DNA of 64,000 nucleotides from an uncultured Acidobacteriaceae bacterium (lineage in GTDB: Bacteria > Acidobacteriota > Terriglobia > Terriglobales > Acidobacteriaceae), in the NCBI GenBank assembly GCA_903849645.1, contig CAINJJ010000034.1:1-64000 (forward strand), written 5' to 3'. The notes below the pieces were generated by a model. It saw only the letters and a list, made by a program, of their open reading frames with translations. It was not told where the DNA came from and searched no databases. The position numbers and the translations under genes are program-made. Numbering within the stretch: position 1 is the first letter of the stretch; each line of letters begins with the position of its first letter. Positions 32,281-42,073 of the stretch are shown here, one piece after another.

Positions 32281-33727
32281 GAACCCCCGTCCATTCCTGC
32301 TGGACCGATTCCAACCGGCTCAGCTTCTGGTGAAAGGCACGTGAGACCGAATCAATGAAGAGGACCGCTGCCGCCCCTCTGCTTTTTGCCCCAGGCGAGC
32401 GCCAGAGACTGATGTACCCATGCCCCGGAAAGTCCATCCGGGCCTGCCATCCTGAATTGCTTCCCCACTGGCAATCCACTTCATCAATGTGGAAAATAAT
32501 CCCTGAGAATCCGAACTGAGGGCAAGTCAGGCAGAGCACGTCCCAAGTCTGCTGGAGTGATATCTCGGCATGAATCTCGTGCTCGAAGCGCTCAAGGGCG
32601 ATTTGCGCACTCAACACGCTCTGGAGCCCCCCGGCCAAGACCACTCTTCCGGCTGCGCCAAATTCGCTATACCCAAGGTGCTGCAATCCCAACCAGGCGG
32701 CGAGGCAGACGAGCACGATCACGAAGCCGCGGTTGCGATTGCTGTTGACCGTCATCAGCAGAGATGCAAGAGCGCACACTCCGCAAATGCCATAGATGAC
32801 CAAAACAAGCCGTCGCGGCGTCAAGCCCTTCGAGAGCAGTCTGTGATGAATATGTCCGCGGTCTCCGGTAAAGATCGGTTTGCCACTCACGAAGCGGCGA
32901 ACAACCGCAAGACCAACATCCAGGAGCGGAACCGCGAGAATCATCAGCGGCGCCGTCATTCCTATCAGAGTAGTGGACTTCTCGCTCCATATCGCGCCGT
33001 AACAAGCCAGAAGGAATCCAAGGGTAAGGCTTCCACAGTCACCGAGAAAGATGCTCGCCGGATTGAAGTTATAACGTAGAAAGCCTAGAAGAGCACCGGC
33101 CAGTGGCACGATAGCGAGCGCCATGGCAAAGTTGTGCCCGAGGATCGCGGCAATGATCATGGTGAACGCGGCAAAGAGACTGACACCGGCCGCAAGGCCA
33201 TCAACACCATCAATAAGGTTGATGGCATTTGTGCAGATGACGATCCACAGGATCGTCAAAACAAAGCCCACGGCCGTGCTGGTGAACGAGTATCCGCCAA
33301 GCGTACTCACATGGATGCCACCCAACCACGCCAGTATGGCTGCTAGCACTTCGCCGGCAAGCTTCTTCCCGGGTCGCAGGCCCTTGATGTCATCGAAGAG
33401 GCCGATACCAAAAACGACTGCAACTCCGGGAAGAAGTCGGATGACGAGCGGCATGCCTTCCCATACGATCGCTCCAGAGCTCAATCTGGCCAGGAGAAGC
33501 AGTGCGTACGAGCAGATGGCTGAGAGGAGGATAGCCACACCACCAAGCCGCGGTGTGGGAGTACTGTGCGTCTTTCGCAGCAGATCCGGTTTGTCAACGA
33601 GCCTGAATCGCCACGCAAGATTCCGCACCACCGGCGTCAGTAGCAGCGCCGATACGAACGAAACGAAGCCGAGGAATAGGAGGGAATACATGTATGCGTC
33701 GGTAGAATATGGCGGACTGTCAATCAT
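32270..33727 (-). CDS. WecA/TagO-like polyprenyl-phosphate sugar-1-P transferase
   Basis: About 485 residues from ATG 33727. It is a polytopic MraY/WecA-family enzyme that would start the repeat unit by linking a sugar-1-phosphate (usually GlcNAc) to undecaprenyl phosphate. Signature segments are DDIKGLRPGKK, NAINLIDGVDGLAAG, FLRYNFNPASIFLGDCGSL and the GDRGHIHHRLL loop. The C-terminal ~140 residues after the last helix form an extra soluble part (TWDVLCLTCPQFGFSGIIFH) not found in WecA of enterobacteria. It lies 122 bp after the acyltransferase gene. Confidence 0.85.
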   Translation of the reverse strand: MIDSPPYSTDAYMYSLLFLGFVSFVSALLLTPVVRNLAWRFRLVDKPDLLRKTHSTPTPRLGGVAILLSAICSYALLLLARLSSGAIVWEGMPLVIRLLPGVAVVFGIGLFDDIKGLRPGKKLAGEVLAAILAWLGGIHVSTLGGYSFTSTAVGFVLTILWIVICTNAINLIDGVDGLAAGVSLFAAFTMIIAAILGHNFAMALAIVPLAGALLGFLRYNFNPASIFLGDCGSLTLGFLLACYGAIWSEKSTTLIGMTAPLMILAVPLLDVGLAVVRRFVSGKPIFTGDRGHIHHRLLSKGLTPRRLVLVIYGICGVCALASLLMTVNSNRNRGFVIVLVCLAAWLGLQHLGYSEFGAAGRVVLAGGLQSVLSAQIALERFEHEIHAEISLQQTWDVLCLTCPQFGFSGIIFHIDEVDCQWGSNSGWQARMDFPGHGYISLWRSPGAKSRGAAAVLFIDSVSRAFHQKLSRLESVQQEWTGVHAD

Positions 33728-33849
33728 GGCGGCACGGAGGAAGCCGTCATCTGCACTTTTGCATTGCAGAAAGAGGAGGATGAGGAATTGCCTTCGGCCT
33801 CTCGTGTCAAACCGAACATGATGAGTCCGAGGGCGGGAAACACTGAACT

Positions 33850-34998
33850 TCACAGTTGCGGATGGTGCCCAACTGGCGCAAGGGAGCGCGCGGTGAATTC
33901 AGACTTAACGGGCCCCTTGTATAGGAGGTTCATCAGAGGCACCTCTATCCAGTTATAGCTGAGGTAGCCAACAAGAAGAACGAGGGGAATTGACACTACG
34001 TAGACGAGGAGAATCGCAAATGGAAGCCTCACAGCAAAGTGGGCAATCACCCGACCCACCACCTCAACAATGGCGAGGTGCGAAAGGTAGATGGAGTATG
34101 ACCAGTTGCCGATCGCTTCGAATGGACGGGCAAAGCGAATGATATTCGACCGTTCCAACTCCATCAGGCCTAGCAGAAAGATGGCGGCGAAAACGCCATA
34201 GGTAAAGGGGCGTGCCCAGCGGGAATCCTGTATCCACAGCTGGCTTCCGCGATGGGCATAAAAAGTCCACACAATAGTCGAGCTAAGCCATAAAAAGGAA
34301 ATCGCGACCAACATAGTCCCGGCATGAGGATGAAGCGATGCTTTATGATAGATATGATAAACGAGGCAGCCCGCGAGAAACTCAAGGATCAAGGGGCTTG
34401 CAGCAAGGTCGAGTACCGGCCAGTTCGAACTTGAGAACAACAGCGCACCAGCTACGATGCTTGCTCCCCATAATGAGAGAAATACGGGGGCGAGGCGCTC
34501 AGACACAATACATAACATCAAGGAGAACATCAGATAGAAGTACAATTCATAGCTGAGCGTCCATCCCTGCATTATGAGCAGTACCCCATGAGTTGGTATG
34601 AGGAGAAACGAATCCACAATGTTGACACGATGCCCTGTGCTGTTGTTAAACCAGAGCGGGTTAACTAAATAGCCGACCAAGAAGATGAAGCAGTAGAACC
34701 AATAGATTGGAAAGATGCGGGAGAGTCGGTGCTTTATGAATGTGGCTGCACCGCGTGGATTGGCGAACTTGCCTGCAGTGACTGTGGAGATGACGACACC
34801 ACTAATCACGAAGAACAGATCCACACCGAGGTTGCCAAACTGGAACAGCCCTGTCAGATGCGTCGGGAAGTTCTTTCGCTCCACATTCGAAAGGTGGACA
34901 AAGACAACAAGCATGGCAGCGATTCCGCGGCACGCCTGAATGCTGATAATTCGTTGCCTTGTAGATGGTGCGCCCAGCAAGACTGAAGATGTCGTCAT
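33850..34998 (-). CDS. Membrane acyltransferase (acyltransferase 3 family)
   Basis: About 382 residues from ATG 34998 (an upstream in-frame ATG at 35031 would overlap the previous gene). Family hallmarks are RIISIQACRGIAAMLVVFVH at the N-terminus with the catalytic-type His, LGVDLFFVISGVVIS, and RLSRIFPIYWFYC. About ten transmembrane helices follow. Such proteins O-acetylate or otherwise acylate sugars of surface polysaccharides. It is in the middle of the operon, 11 bp after the GT4 gene. Confidence 0.85.
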   Translation of the reverse strand: MTTSSVLLGAPSTRQRIISIQACRGIAAMLVVFVHLSNVERKNFPTHLTGLFQFGNLGVDLFFVISGVVISTVTAGKFANPRGAATFIKHRLSRIFPIYWFYCFIFLVGYLVNPLWFNNSTGHRVNIVDSFLLIPTHGVLLIMQGWTLSYELYFYLMFSLMLCIVSERLAPVFLSLWGASIVAGALLFSSSNWPVLDLAASPLILEFLAGCLVYHIYHKASLHPHAGTMLVAISFLWLSSTIVWTFYAHRGSQLWIQDSRWARPFTYGVFAAIFLLGLMELERSNIIRFARPFEAIGNWSYSIYLSHLAIVEVVGRVIAHFAVRLPFAILLVYVVSIPLVLLVGYLSYNWIEVPLMNLLYKGPVKSEFTARSLAPVGHHPQL

Positions 34999-35009
34999 AG
35001 ATGAGCTAC

Positions 35010-36311
35010 TCACAATAGGGTCTCCTGACACTTCCCACCGCCTTGGACATCACCCTTAACAACGCAATGATAGACATGTTCTAGATTGGTACTTTTGCTT
35101 GACCAAGAGTAGTCTCGACTTCGCCGAATGCAACCCTGTGCAAGTCTCTGGCGCATTGATTCATCATGATAGAGCGCATACAGAGCGCCGCACAGATCCA
35201 AGACTATCTGGGATAAGGATCCTGGGTTAACCTTGATACCGCAAGCATCATTGACTAGATCCGCAAACCCACAGTGATCGAGGCAGACTACAGGAAGCCC
35301 AAATGAAATCGCCTCGACAGCGACAGTAGAGGTCAGGTCCTTTAGACTGGTGATCGCAAAAACGTGCGAGTCCTTCATCACGTTCAAGGATTCGTCGCGT
35401 GGAAGCCATCCATGCCAGATACAGCGGTCCGCAATGCCGAGTCGAGACGCCAGCGAGCGCCAGCGACGATTGCAGGGACCGTCACCAAGAATGTCGATCC
35501 TGTAGTTGACGTCCTTGGGCAGACGGGCTGCTGCGTGAAGCAGAAGGTGAAGTGCCTTTCCTGGGAGGTGCATGCCGCTCCAGCTGATTCTGAGAGCCTC
35601 CTCCGGATTTCTCTTACTTGGTTCCACGATCCCTTGCTCTGGCTGGCCCACCTCGCAAATCACGTGGCTTTGCGTTCCAAACCGTTCCCACAGTTCTCTC
35701 TGGATCTCAGATGTTGCCGCTATGACCCCATGGCCGGCACTTCGCAAAGCACGCCTGGGTCCTCGCAGCAAGCTGATTTGCAGCGAGTTGATGATATTGC
35801 GGGCTCCATAGTAGAGCGCACCTTTCAGTCCTAGAATGGAGAGCAGTCGCCAAGGGGTATTTGTGAGCCCACCGATCGGACCCCACACGAAGGGGATGCC
35901 AAGGCGATAGAAGCTTCCAGGAAAGCGCCAGCCAACATAGGTGATCAAATGGACAAGATCATATTGGCTTGCCGTCATCTCTTGCTCAGCATCCTCAAAA
36001 GCACAGCGGAGCCAATCCTGATAGGCCAGATTCATAATCGGTTTTGCAGGCGATTCCTCGATTCTGAGCCAAAGTCCGCGTGGGCGGTAGTGCCAAGGGC
36101 GATTCCTAACGTAAACGAAGCGAAGGTTCTCTTGGGACCCTTCATATTGACTGAGATAGCGGTTGATATCGCCAGAATTGAAGTCTGCTGTGATGACTGT
36201 GACTTGGTGATCCACTGAGATGGCCTTCACCCATCCCCATCCGACCCCAGACTCAGACCCTTTGATTGGATTGCAGGCATAAGCAACGGCGAGTACTCTC
36301 AACCTGCTCAT
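35010..36311 (-). CDS. Glycosyltransferase family 4 protein
   Basis: About 433 residues. The start at 36311 is chosen because the ATG overlaps the stop of the preceding gene (ATGA). It is a GT-B enzyme: N-terminal VLAVAYACNPIKGSESGVGW with the Gly-rich donor loop; C-terminal LRISWSGMHLPGKALHLLLH, RIDILGDGPCNRRWRSLA, RCIWHGWLPRDESL and VEAISFGLPVVCLDHCGFAD with the EX7E-like region. It adds a sugar to the growing repeat unit on the inner face of the membrane. Donor and acceptor are unknown. Confidence 0.85.
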   Translation of the reverse strand: MSRLRVLAVAYACNPIKGSESGVGWGWVKAISVDHQVTVITADFNSGDINRYLSQYEGSQENLRFVYVRNRPWHYRPRGLWLRIEESPAKPIMNLAYQDWLRCAFEDAEQEMTASQYDLVHLITYVGWRFPGSFYRLGIPFVWGPIGGLTNTPWRLLSILGLKGALYYGARNIINSLQISLLRGPRRALRSAGHGVIAATSEIQRELWERFGTQSHVICEVGQPEQGIVEPSKRNPEEALRISWSGMHLPGKALHLLLHAAARLPKDVNYRIDILGDGPCNRRWRSLASRLGIADRCIWHGWLPRDESLNVMKDSHVFAITSLKDLTSTVAVEAISFGLPVVCLDHCGFADLVNDACGIKVNPGSLSQIVLDLCGALYALYHDESMRQRLAQGCIRRSRDYSWSSKSTNLEHVYHCVVKGDVQGGGKCQETLL

Positions 36312-37672
36312 GTTTGGCGCTCTGACGCGACGGCTAAACGAGTTCTCGGCTCTCTCCGCCATTGTGATGCTTCTTGAGATGAGAGAACCTGCTGCCATTG
36401 TCGTTGGGTCCTGATCTTGGAGGAAAGAGTTTCCAGGTAGACATACACCGCAACCATAACAAGCAAATCGACGGCGAAACTAGCCGTGGTCGTCTCTGGA
36501 ATGGAACGGACGGTGAAAAACATCATCACGGTTCCGGCCTCCAACACACTCACGCGATCCTCCATACTTAACCGAGCTCTCTTCTTCTGGATTCTGAAGA
36601 ACAATATCCAACCTGCGATCCAGGAAGCGAAGTATGGGATAGCGCCAAAGGCGCCGGCATTCAGCAGGGCTTGCAGATATGAATTGTGGGAGTGCTCATG
36701 GATGACCAACCGATCCGCCCACTGGCCACGCCCAAGGAAAGGCGCATCCCAAAACGCTTCTAGGCTCTCTTGATACGCGCGCGTCCGCCCGGTCATGCTG
36801 ATGAATTCCTCTCTGCTTTGCCCGCGGGCCAGGTATGTGGAGACCTGGTCCGATAAGATAGCAGGGGTTTCAAGTAGGGCAATCCCGACAAGGGCGATGG
36901 CGGCGAATGGAAGCGCATAGCGGCGCATTCGGGACGAGACAAGCAGTGCAAACAGCAGGGCCGCCACTGAGCCAAAGACCGCTCCGCGCGATTGCATGCG
37001 GTACACCATGAAGAATGATATCCCGCTGAACGCAAGGAAGAGAACAATAAGGACGGGCCGGCGGGTGTGATATGCCCTCACCAGACACACCAACCCTGGA
37101 ACCGCCGCCCATCGGGCAACTCCTGAGGATCGTGCGAGGCCTGCCAGGTCGCCCTCAACGGCGCTATAGCCTGTGGTGGCAGCTCCGAAGACCGCGTTCC
37201 GGGCTTGATACGCGAGGATTGCGGCGACTATAAAAGTGGCCACCCAGGTCACTTGCATTAACTGCCTGGCAGATGCTACCGGGTCACCTTGATCGACGAA
37301 AGTCCAAGCCGCGAGTATCGTCGCAAGAAATGCGATTGACCAATACAGCGCCCAGAGCGGCTCAGGGGAGAAAACTGCTGCCAAAGTTGCAAGGCATCCA
37401 TACGCAATAAGAAGTTGCGACGGAGAGCTGCCCTGAATATGTGCCTTCCTCCGGCGAAGGACAAGAAAGAAAGCTGCTGGAAGTACCGCAAAGGGAAGTA
37501 CCGAACGAACCAGGAGCTGCCACTCTCCAGCGTCATTCGGCGGCTGAATATTCCAGAATCCTGAGTTTAGATTCAGCCACAGGCACAGCCACAGAATCAG
37601 GGCAGAGACAGGTGCATGCCTTTGCCACTTGACGCGCTTAGAGCCTGTAACGCGAATGTGTTGTCCCAACAA
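36308..37672 (-). CDS. O-antigen ligase/polymerase-like membrane protein
   Basis: 454 residues, about eleven hydrophobic helices and the large periplasmic loop of the Wzy_C/O-antigen ligase superfamily. The signature EHSHNSYLQALLNAGAFGA lies near residue 335. RGQSREEFISMTGRTRAYQE precedes it in the loop. It would polymerise or transfer the flipped repeat units. The start is a TTG at 37672; no better ATG is available near the N-terminus. It overlaps the GT4 gene by four bases. A second protein of this superfamily is at 54081. Confidence 0.8.
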   Translation of the reverse strand: MLGQHIRVTGSKRVKWQRHAPVSALILWLCLWLNLNSGFWNIQPPNDAGEWQLLVRSVLPFAVLPAAFFLVLRRRKAHIQGSSPSQLLIAYGCLATLAAVFSPEPLWALYWSIAFLATILAAWTFVDQGDPVASARQLMQVTWVATFIVAAILAYQARNAVFGAATTGYSAVEGDLAGLARSSGVARWAAVPGLVCLVRAYHTRRPVLIVLFLAFSGISFFMVYRMQSRGAVFGSVAALLFALLVSSRMRRYALPFAAIALVGIALLETPAILSDQVSTYLARGQSREEFISMTGRTRAYQESLEAFWDAPFLGRGQWADRLVIHEHSHNSYLQALLNAGAFGAIPYFASWIAGWILFFRIQKKRARLSMEDRVSVLEAGTVMMFFTVRSIPETTTASFAVDLLVMVAVYVYLETLSSKIRTQRQWQQVLSSQEASQWRREPRTRLAVASERQT

Positions 37673-37709
37673 TTACAGTTCCTTTCCAAAGCACAAGCAT
37701 CTCATCTGG

Positions 37710-38645
37710 TTAACCTATCCAGCGACTCAGCAGGCGGGTGGCTCCATGCATGCCCCCGCGAATTACCCGGCCCGCCTCCTGCGAAAGAAGGATCCGGGTC
37801 CCAGGGCGCTCGAGATAAATTCCAGTTTTCCGGATAAGGAAACGTTCTGGAGCCGCGGCGACGACGGGCACCTCAAAGAAGCGCCGCTTCATGCAGACAT
37901 AGTGAACATACATAACCTCGATCCCATCGCTGAATCTTGTCAAGTGGCCCGAGTCATGGACAATAGTCTCGCCCCAATCGAGTTGTTCACATGCCAAGTC
38001 TTCGAAAGCACACCGGAGGTCTCCAGATCTAACCAACCTCTTCAATACGTGGGTAAAGCTCTCAACTTTGCCTTTAAGCGACAGCACATCAGCGCCCTTG
38101 AGGACATCCGAATAGAAGAACCCTCCCATCTCATCAAATAGCTGGGAATCGGGAGACAAGAACGCCCGTTTCCAGTCTGCGCTGAGTGCAAACAGGGAAT
38201 TGATCTCCTTGGAGTTCCTCAACACGCACAAGGATCCGCTGACCCACTCTTTCCGGCAACTAATGACATCATGGTGCTCCATAAGCGGTTCGAGAAAGGC
38301 TGCTACGTCGCCATAGACCAGGTCAATATCTCCAAAGGCCCAAAACTCATAGTGACGGATGCACTCTTGGAATATTTGTCCGAATGCTGGTCTGAAATCA
38401 CAGATCTTGAATGGATGCGATAGCGAGATCGGAAGGGATAGTATGCGAGACGCCAGTTCGCTGAATCGTGCTAGAGAACAATAATGCACCTTGATATTGT
38501 CAGGGAGTTCCGGACCAGCCTGCGCATCAGTAAAGAGCAACACATCCAGGATTGGTGAATGAGCGACGGACCTGACAAAATAGGGAAACCAGTGCGGCAG
38601 ATCGCCAAAATATGGAATGATGAGTGCTATGCGCGCTTTCATCAT
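37710..38645 (-). CDS. DUF6625-type glycosyltransferase-like protein
   Basis: 311 residues. It starts ARIALIIPYFGDLPHWFPYF and contains LLFTDAQAGPELPDNIKVHY, KICDFRPAFGQIFQECIRHY and FWAFGDIDLVYGDVAAFLEP, where GDIDLVYG is a DxD-like metal-binding motif. That pattern matches DUF6625 proteins, which are predicted GT-A sugar transferases found in capsule and O-antigen loci. The first codons overlap the stop of the upstream GT2 gene by four bases. The sugar transferred is not known. Confidence 0.8.
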   Translation of the reverse strand: MMKARIALIIPYFGDLPHWFPYFVRSVAHSPILDVLLFTDAQAGPELPDNIKVHYCSLARFSELASRILSLPISLSHPFKICDFRPAFGQIFQECIRHYEFWAFGDIDLVYGDVAAFLEPLMEHHDVISCRKEWVSGSLCVLRNSKEINSLFALSADWKRAFLSPDSQLFDEMGGFFYSDVLKGADVLSLKGKVESFTHVLKRLVRSGDLRCAFEDLACEQLDWGETIVHDSGHLTRFSDGIEVMYVHYVCMKRRFFEVPVVAAAPERFLIRKTGIYLERPGTRILLSQEAGRVIRGGMHGATRLLSRWIG

Positions 38646-39571
38646 TGTTGCACTCCTGACGCGACTTTCCTGGACGGCGCCGCGCTCGGTCTCATCAATT
38701 CTTGAACATTGCCTAGTGCGCGACTGAGCAGGCTTGTGTCACGGTGTACCAGTCCGCTGCAAGCAGACATCGTCAAGCGTATGGCGAGACCCAGGTAGCA
38801 GCGAGAGAGCGAGAGGCCCTGTTTTCGGACGAAATGCAGGCGGTTGCGAACTTCATATTGCCCAAACTGCCGTGCCGATACCCGCCCCCCCGGCGATGGA
38901 AAGTGAGAGAAGCCGGCATCTGCGACGACCGCCAATCGTCCCCTTCGACTGATTGTGTACCCGAAATCGAGATCCTCAAGATAGCTGTAACTCTCGAACA
39001 CCTCGTCGAAGACATTCCGGACAAACACTTCGCGGCGAAAGATCGCGGCTCCCGATGGAAGCCAATCGACGAAATGGTTCTCGGAAATCTGCCCTATGAC
39101 CGTTTGCCAGCCGCTGCGGGACACGCTGCCAGGCTTGGCAGAATAGAGGCCAAGGCGCTCGGCCAGGACACTATGCTTCAGGATGGCATTGCCGCGGTCT
39201 GGGTAATTGCGAATGTTGAAGGCCGCGCCCAGGACATCCGGCGCGGCATCCTTCCAGAAGGTGAGCATGTTCGCGAACGCCTGGGGTTCAAACGTGGTGT
39301 CGTCATCCGCAAAGCCGATGTGTGTCGCCTCCGGCGCGCAGGCCCGTATCCCCGCATTTCGCTGCGCCGCGGCCGACGGCGGCCAGTGCCGCAGGTAGCG
39401 AGTGTTCAGCTCTGGAAACTCAGCCAGAACCGGCTCGACAGGCTCGCTGCTAGCGTCGACAATGACAATCTCGGCAGGCCCAACCGTTTGACGGCGCAGG
39501 CTGTCCAGCAGCTTTCGCAGGTCATCAGGCCGGTCCTTGGTTGCGACAATGAGTGCGATTCGGTGCATCAT
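38642..39571 (-). CDS. Glycosyltransferase family 2 protein
   Basis: About 309 residues from ATG 39571 (a TTG at 39580 overlaps the previous stop and is also possible). GT-A fold: RIALIVATKDRPDDLRKLLD, EIVIVDASSEPVEPVLAEFP, RNAGIRACAPEATHIGFADD with the DDD nucleotide-sugar motif, and later YSYLEDLDFGYTISRRGRL, where ED supplies the catalytic acid. It would add one sugar to the lipid-linked repeat unit. Coupled by overlap to both neighbours. Confidence 0.85.
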   Translation of the reverse strand: MMHRIALIVATKDRPDDLRKLLDSLRRQTVGPAEIVIVDASSEPVEPVLAEFPELNTRYLRHWPPSAAAQRNAGIRACAPEATHIGFADDDTTFEPQAFANMLTFWKDAAPDVLGAAFNIRNYPDRGNAILKHSVLAERLGLYSAKPGSVSRSGWQTVIGQISENHFVDWLPSGAAIFRREVFVRNVFDEVFESYSYLEDLDFGYTISRRGRLAVVADAGFSHFPSPGGRVSARQFGQYEVRNRLHFVRKQGLSLSRCYLGLAIRLTMSACSGLVHRDTSLLSRALGNVQELMRPSAAPSRKVASGVQQ

Positions 39572-39576
39572 GATCT

Positions 39577-42072
39577 TCAACTCGCAACGACAAAACTGTT
39601 TGCTTGTTCTGAGCTCAGTACTTCAGCAACGCATGCCTGCGCATCCCGCATGAAGCTCTCTGCACTGAATCGTTGTGCCTGCCCCTTCAGGTGCGCCCGC
39701 ATGGCCGATTGGAGTGACGGCCCTTCCAATACAGCCAGTATCTTGTCGACAGCTTCATCATCATTCGAAAACACAAGATCGGGGTGCTGGAGGATCTCCT
39801 CCTGTCCACCGTCATTGGGAGCAAAGACAATTGCACCCGCCTTCACCATTTCCGCAACCGAGATGCCGAAGGCTTCCGCGGCACACGACTGGATTCCAAA
39901 CCGGCAATGGGAGAGGATTTGAGCCTTCCTTGCACCGCTCACCCTCCCCTCCGGGACGACCCAGTCTGCGCGGGAACGGCAGAGCTGTGTGATGCGCTGC
40001 CCGTAGAGATCGTCTTCAATCTGGCCGCACAGGTGCAGACGAATGGCATGTCCACGCCGCCGCAAGGCCTCCAGAATTTCGATCGCGCGCTTGATCTGCT
40101 TTTCCGGGGCGATGCGGCCGATCATCACAAACGCCTGTTCCTTCTCCTCCCAAGGGACTTTGGGAAATTCCGTCCATACAGGCGGGTATACAACAGGCGG
40201 GCACGCCACGCCGCAAGACCGCTCCACGAGAGCGGCGCTCCACTGGGAGTTTGCAATAATCAAGTCGTCCCGAAGCACATTCCTCCCGGAAGGTCTCCCA
40301 TATCCGGCGGCAATTCCGAGGTAGGCGCGACGCAGAATCGAATCCCGGTAGAGAAGGCCTGGTGTTGGCGGATGGAGCCGCTCGCGAATCTCCGGATGCC
40401 AACTGAAGTCGGCTATGAAGTGAACCGCGGGCATGCCCCAGTCCGTTGGATTGTACGCACTGATCCGCACATCGTACTCCCCCGCGATCTCTCGCGCGAA
40501 TCGCTGAAAGCAGGAGCCGCGCAGGGCCGCGGCGCTCATGCCATGCGCTAGGAATGGAATGGGCGCAATGCGAACCTTGACCTCGCCTTCGCTGACCTGG
40601 GTCCCGTAGTAGCCGTTCAGCGTTGGCAGATCCCAGCCTCCTGTAGTCACCACGGTCACTTCATACTGTTGCTTCAGCGCCTCAATCAGCCACATTACCG
40701 TGGATTCCGATCCGCCATATCCGAGTTTGGGATGGCCGATGACGACCTTTGGACGATGGCGGGGGCTTTCACCGCGTCGGGCGTTGTGAGGTCTTTCCAC
40801 TACCTGCGCGCGTGCCTCCTCCATGAACTTTTCAGCGCTGAACATTTCGGAGCGCCGGGCCAGGTGAACTCGCAATGCGCTTTCCTCCTGAGGGCTGGAC
40901 AGCACGGCACAGATCTTGCCGACGGCGTCGTCTGTGTCCGCGAACAGGAGGTCGGGATGGTCCAGAACTTCTGTTTGTCCACCGTCATTGGGAGCAAAAA
41001 CAATTGCGCCTGCTTTCACCATTTCAGCTGTCGAAATACCAAAGGATTCCGCGGCGCAAGACTGGATTCCAAACCGGCAACGGGAAAGAATCTGAGCTTT
41101 CTCTGCACCGCTCACTCGCCCCTCCGGAACGATCCAGTCCGTGCGTTCCCGGCAGAGTCGCGCTATGCGCCGCCCATAGAGATCGTCGCCAACATGCCCA
41201 CACAGGTGGAGCCGAATTGCAGGACCGCGCTGCCGCACAGCTTCCAGGATTCCAATCGCTCGCTCGACCTGTTTCTCCGGTGCGATCCTGCCAATCATCG
41301 CAAACGCCTGTTCCTTCTCCTCCCAGGGAACCTGCGGGAACTCAGTCCAGACAGACGGATACACGACTGCCGCGCACTCCACGCCGAAGGACTGCTTCAG
41401 GAGAGCTGCGCTCCACTGGGAATTGGCAATCACCCGATCGTCTCGGAGCACTTCCCTCCCGGAAGGCCTGCTATAAATTGCAGCGGCTCGCAAATAGGTT
41501 CTACGCAGGACAGTGTCCCTGTAGATGTATCCCGGTGATGGGGGATGGAGCCGGTTGCGAAGTTCCTTATGCCAGCTGAAATCTGCGATGAAGTGAATCG
41601 CCGGCAAGCCCCAGTCGGTTGGATTGTACGCGCTGATCCTAATATCGTATTCCCCCGCGATCTGGCGCGCAAAGCGCTGAAAGCAGGCGCCCCGCAGGGC
41701 TGCGGCGCTCAGGCCACGCAACAACCATGGGACCGGGGCGATTCGAACCTTGACCTCGTGGTCCTGGACCTGAGTTCCGTAGTAGGCGTTCAGCGCCAAC
41801 CGATCCCATCCGCCAGTCGTCACCACGGTTACATCGCAATCCAGCTTCAACGCCTCGATCAGCCACATCACACGCGCCTCCGACCCTCCGCGCCCCATGC
41901 GCGGGTGGCCGATGATGACCTTGAGGCGCAATGCAGCGCCGCCTGAGCCCTTGACTGACGAGGAAAATGCAACTCTGGAGGGCAGGGACTCTGGATAGTT
42001 GAGGGAAGCATTATCCGAAGAAGGCGAGGCGCCCTGTGCGAGGTCTACCCATTCAGTGCTGTTGTTGATCAT
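39577..42072 (-). CDS. Fused double glycosyltransferase (tandem GT-B domains)
   Basis: 831 residues made of two closely related GT4-like modules. Module 1 (about residues 50-425) and module 2 (about 440-825) both contain VIGHP, GGSE, WLIEALK, VVTTGGWD, AALRG, ISAYNPTDWG, HFIADFSWH, IANSQWSAAL, PWEEKEQAF, MIGRIAPEKQ, FGIQSCAAE and MVKAGAIVFAPNDGGQ. The same match is visible in DNA, offset by 1173 bp (391 codons; for example 39804 versus 40977). Both modules keep the donor-binding motifs, so two sugars of the same type may be added in turn. Starts 1 bp after the FkbM gene and overlaps the GT2 gene. Confidence 0.88.
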   Translation of the reverse strand: MINNSTEWVDLAQGASPSSDNASLNYPESLPSRVAFSSSVKGSGGAALRLKVIIGHPRMGRGGSEARVMWLIEALKLDCDVTVVTTGGWDRLALNAYYGTQVQDHEVKVRIAPVPWLLRGLSAAALRGACFQRFARQIAGEYDIRISAYNPTDWGLPAIHFIADFSWHKELRNRLHPPSPGYIYRDTVLRRTYLRAAAIYSRPSGREVLRDDRVIANSQWSAALLKQSFGVECAAVVYPSVWTEFPQVPWEEKEQAFAMIGRIAPEKQVERAIGILEAVRQRGPAIRLHLCGHVGDDLYGRRIARLCRERTDWIVPEGRVSGAEKAQILSRCRFGIQSCAAESFGISTAEMVKAGAIVFAPNDGGQTEVLDHPDLLFADTDDAVGKICAVLSSPQEESALRVHLARRSEMFSAEKFMEEARAQVVERPHNARRGESPRHRPKVVIGHPKLGYGGSESTVMWLIEALKQQYEVTVVTTGGWDLPTLNGYYGTQVSEGEVKVRIAPIPFLAHGMSAAALRGSCFQRFAREIAGEYDVRISAYNPTDWGMPAVHFIADFSWHPEIRERLHPPTPGLLYRDSILRRAYLGIAAGYGRPSGRNVLRDDLIIANSQWSAALVERSCGVACPPVVYPPVWTEFPKVPWEEKEQAFVMIGRIAPEKQIKRAIEILEALRRRGHAIRLHLCGQIEDDLYGQRITQLCRSRADWVVPEGRVSGARKAQILSHCRFGIQSCAAEAFGISVAEMVKAGAIVFAPNDGGQEEILQHPDLVFSNDDEAVDKILAVLEGPSLQSAMRAHLKGQAQRFSAESFMRDAQACVAEVLSSEQANSFVVAS

Positions 42073-42073
42073 G

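Noticed and set aside
38744..39922. 392-codon open frame on the plus strand
   Set aside because: Antisense to the GT2 and double glycosyltransferase genes; composition is Arg/Pro-rich and domain-free.
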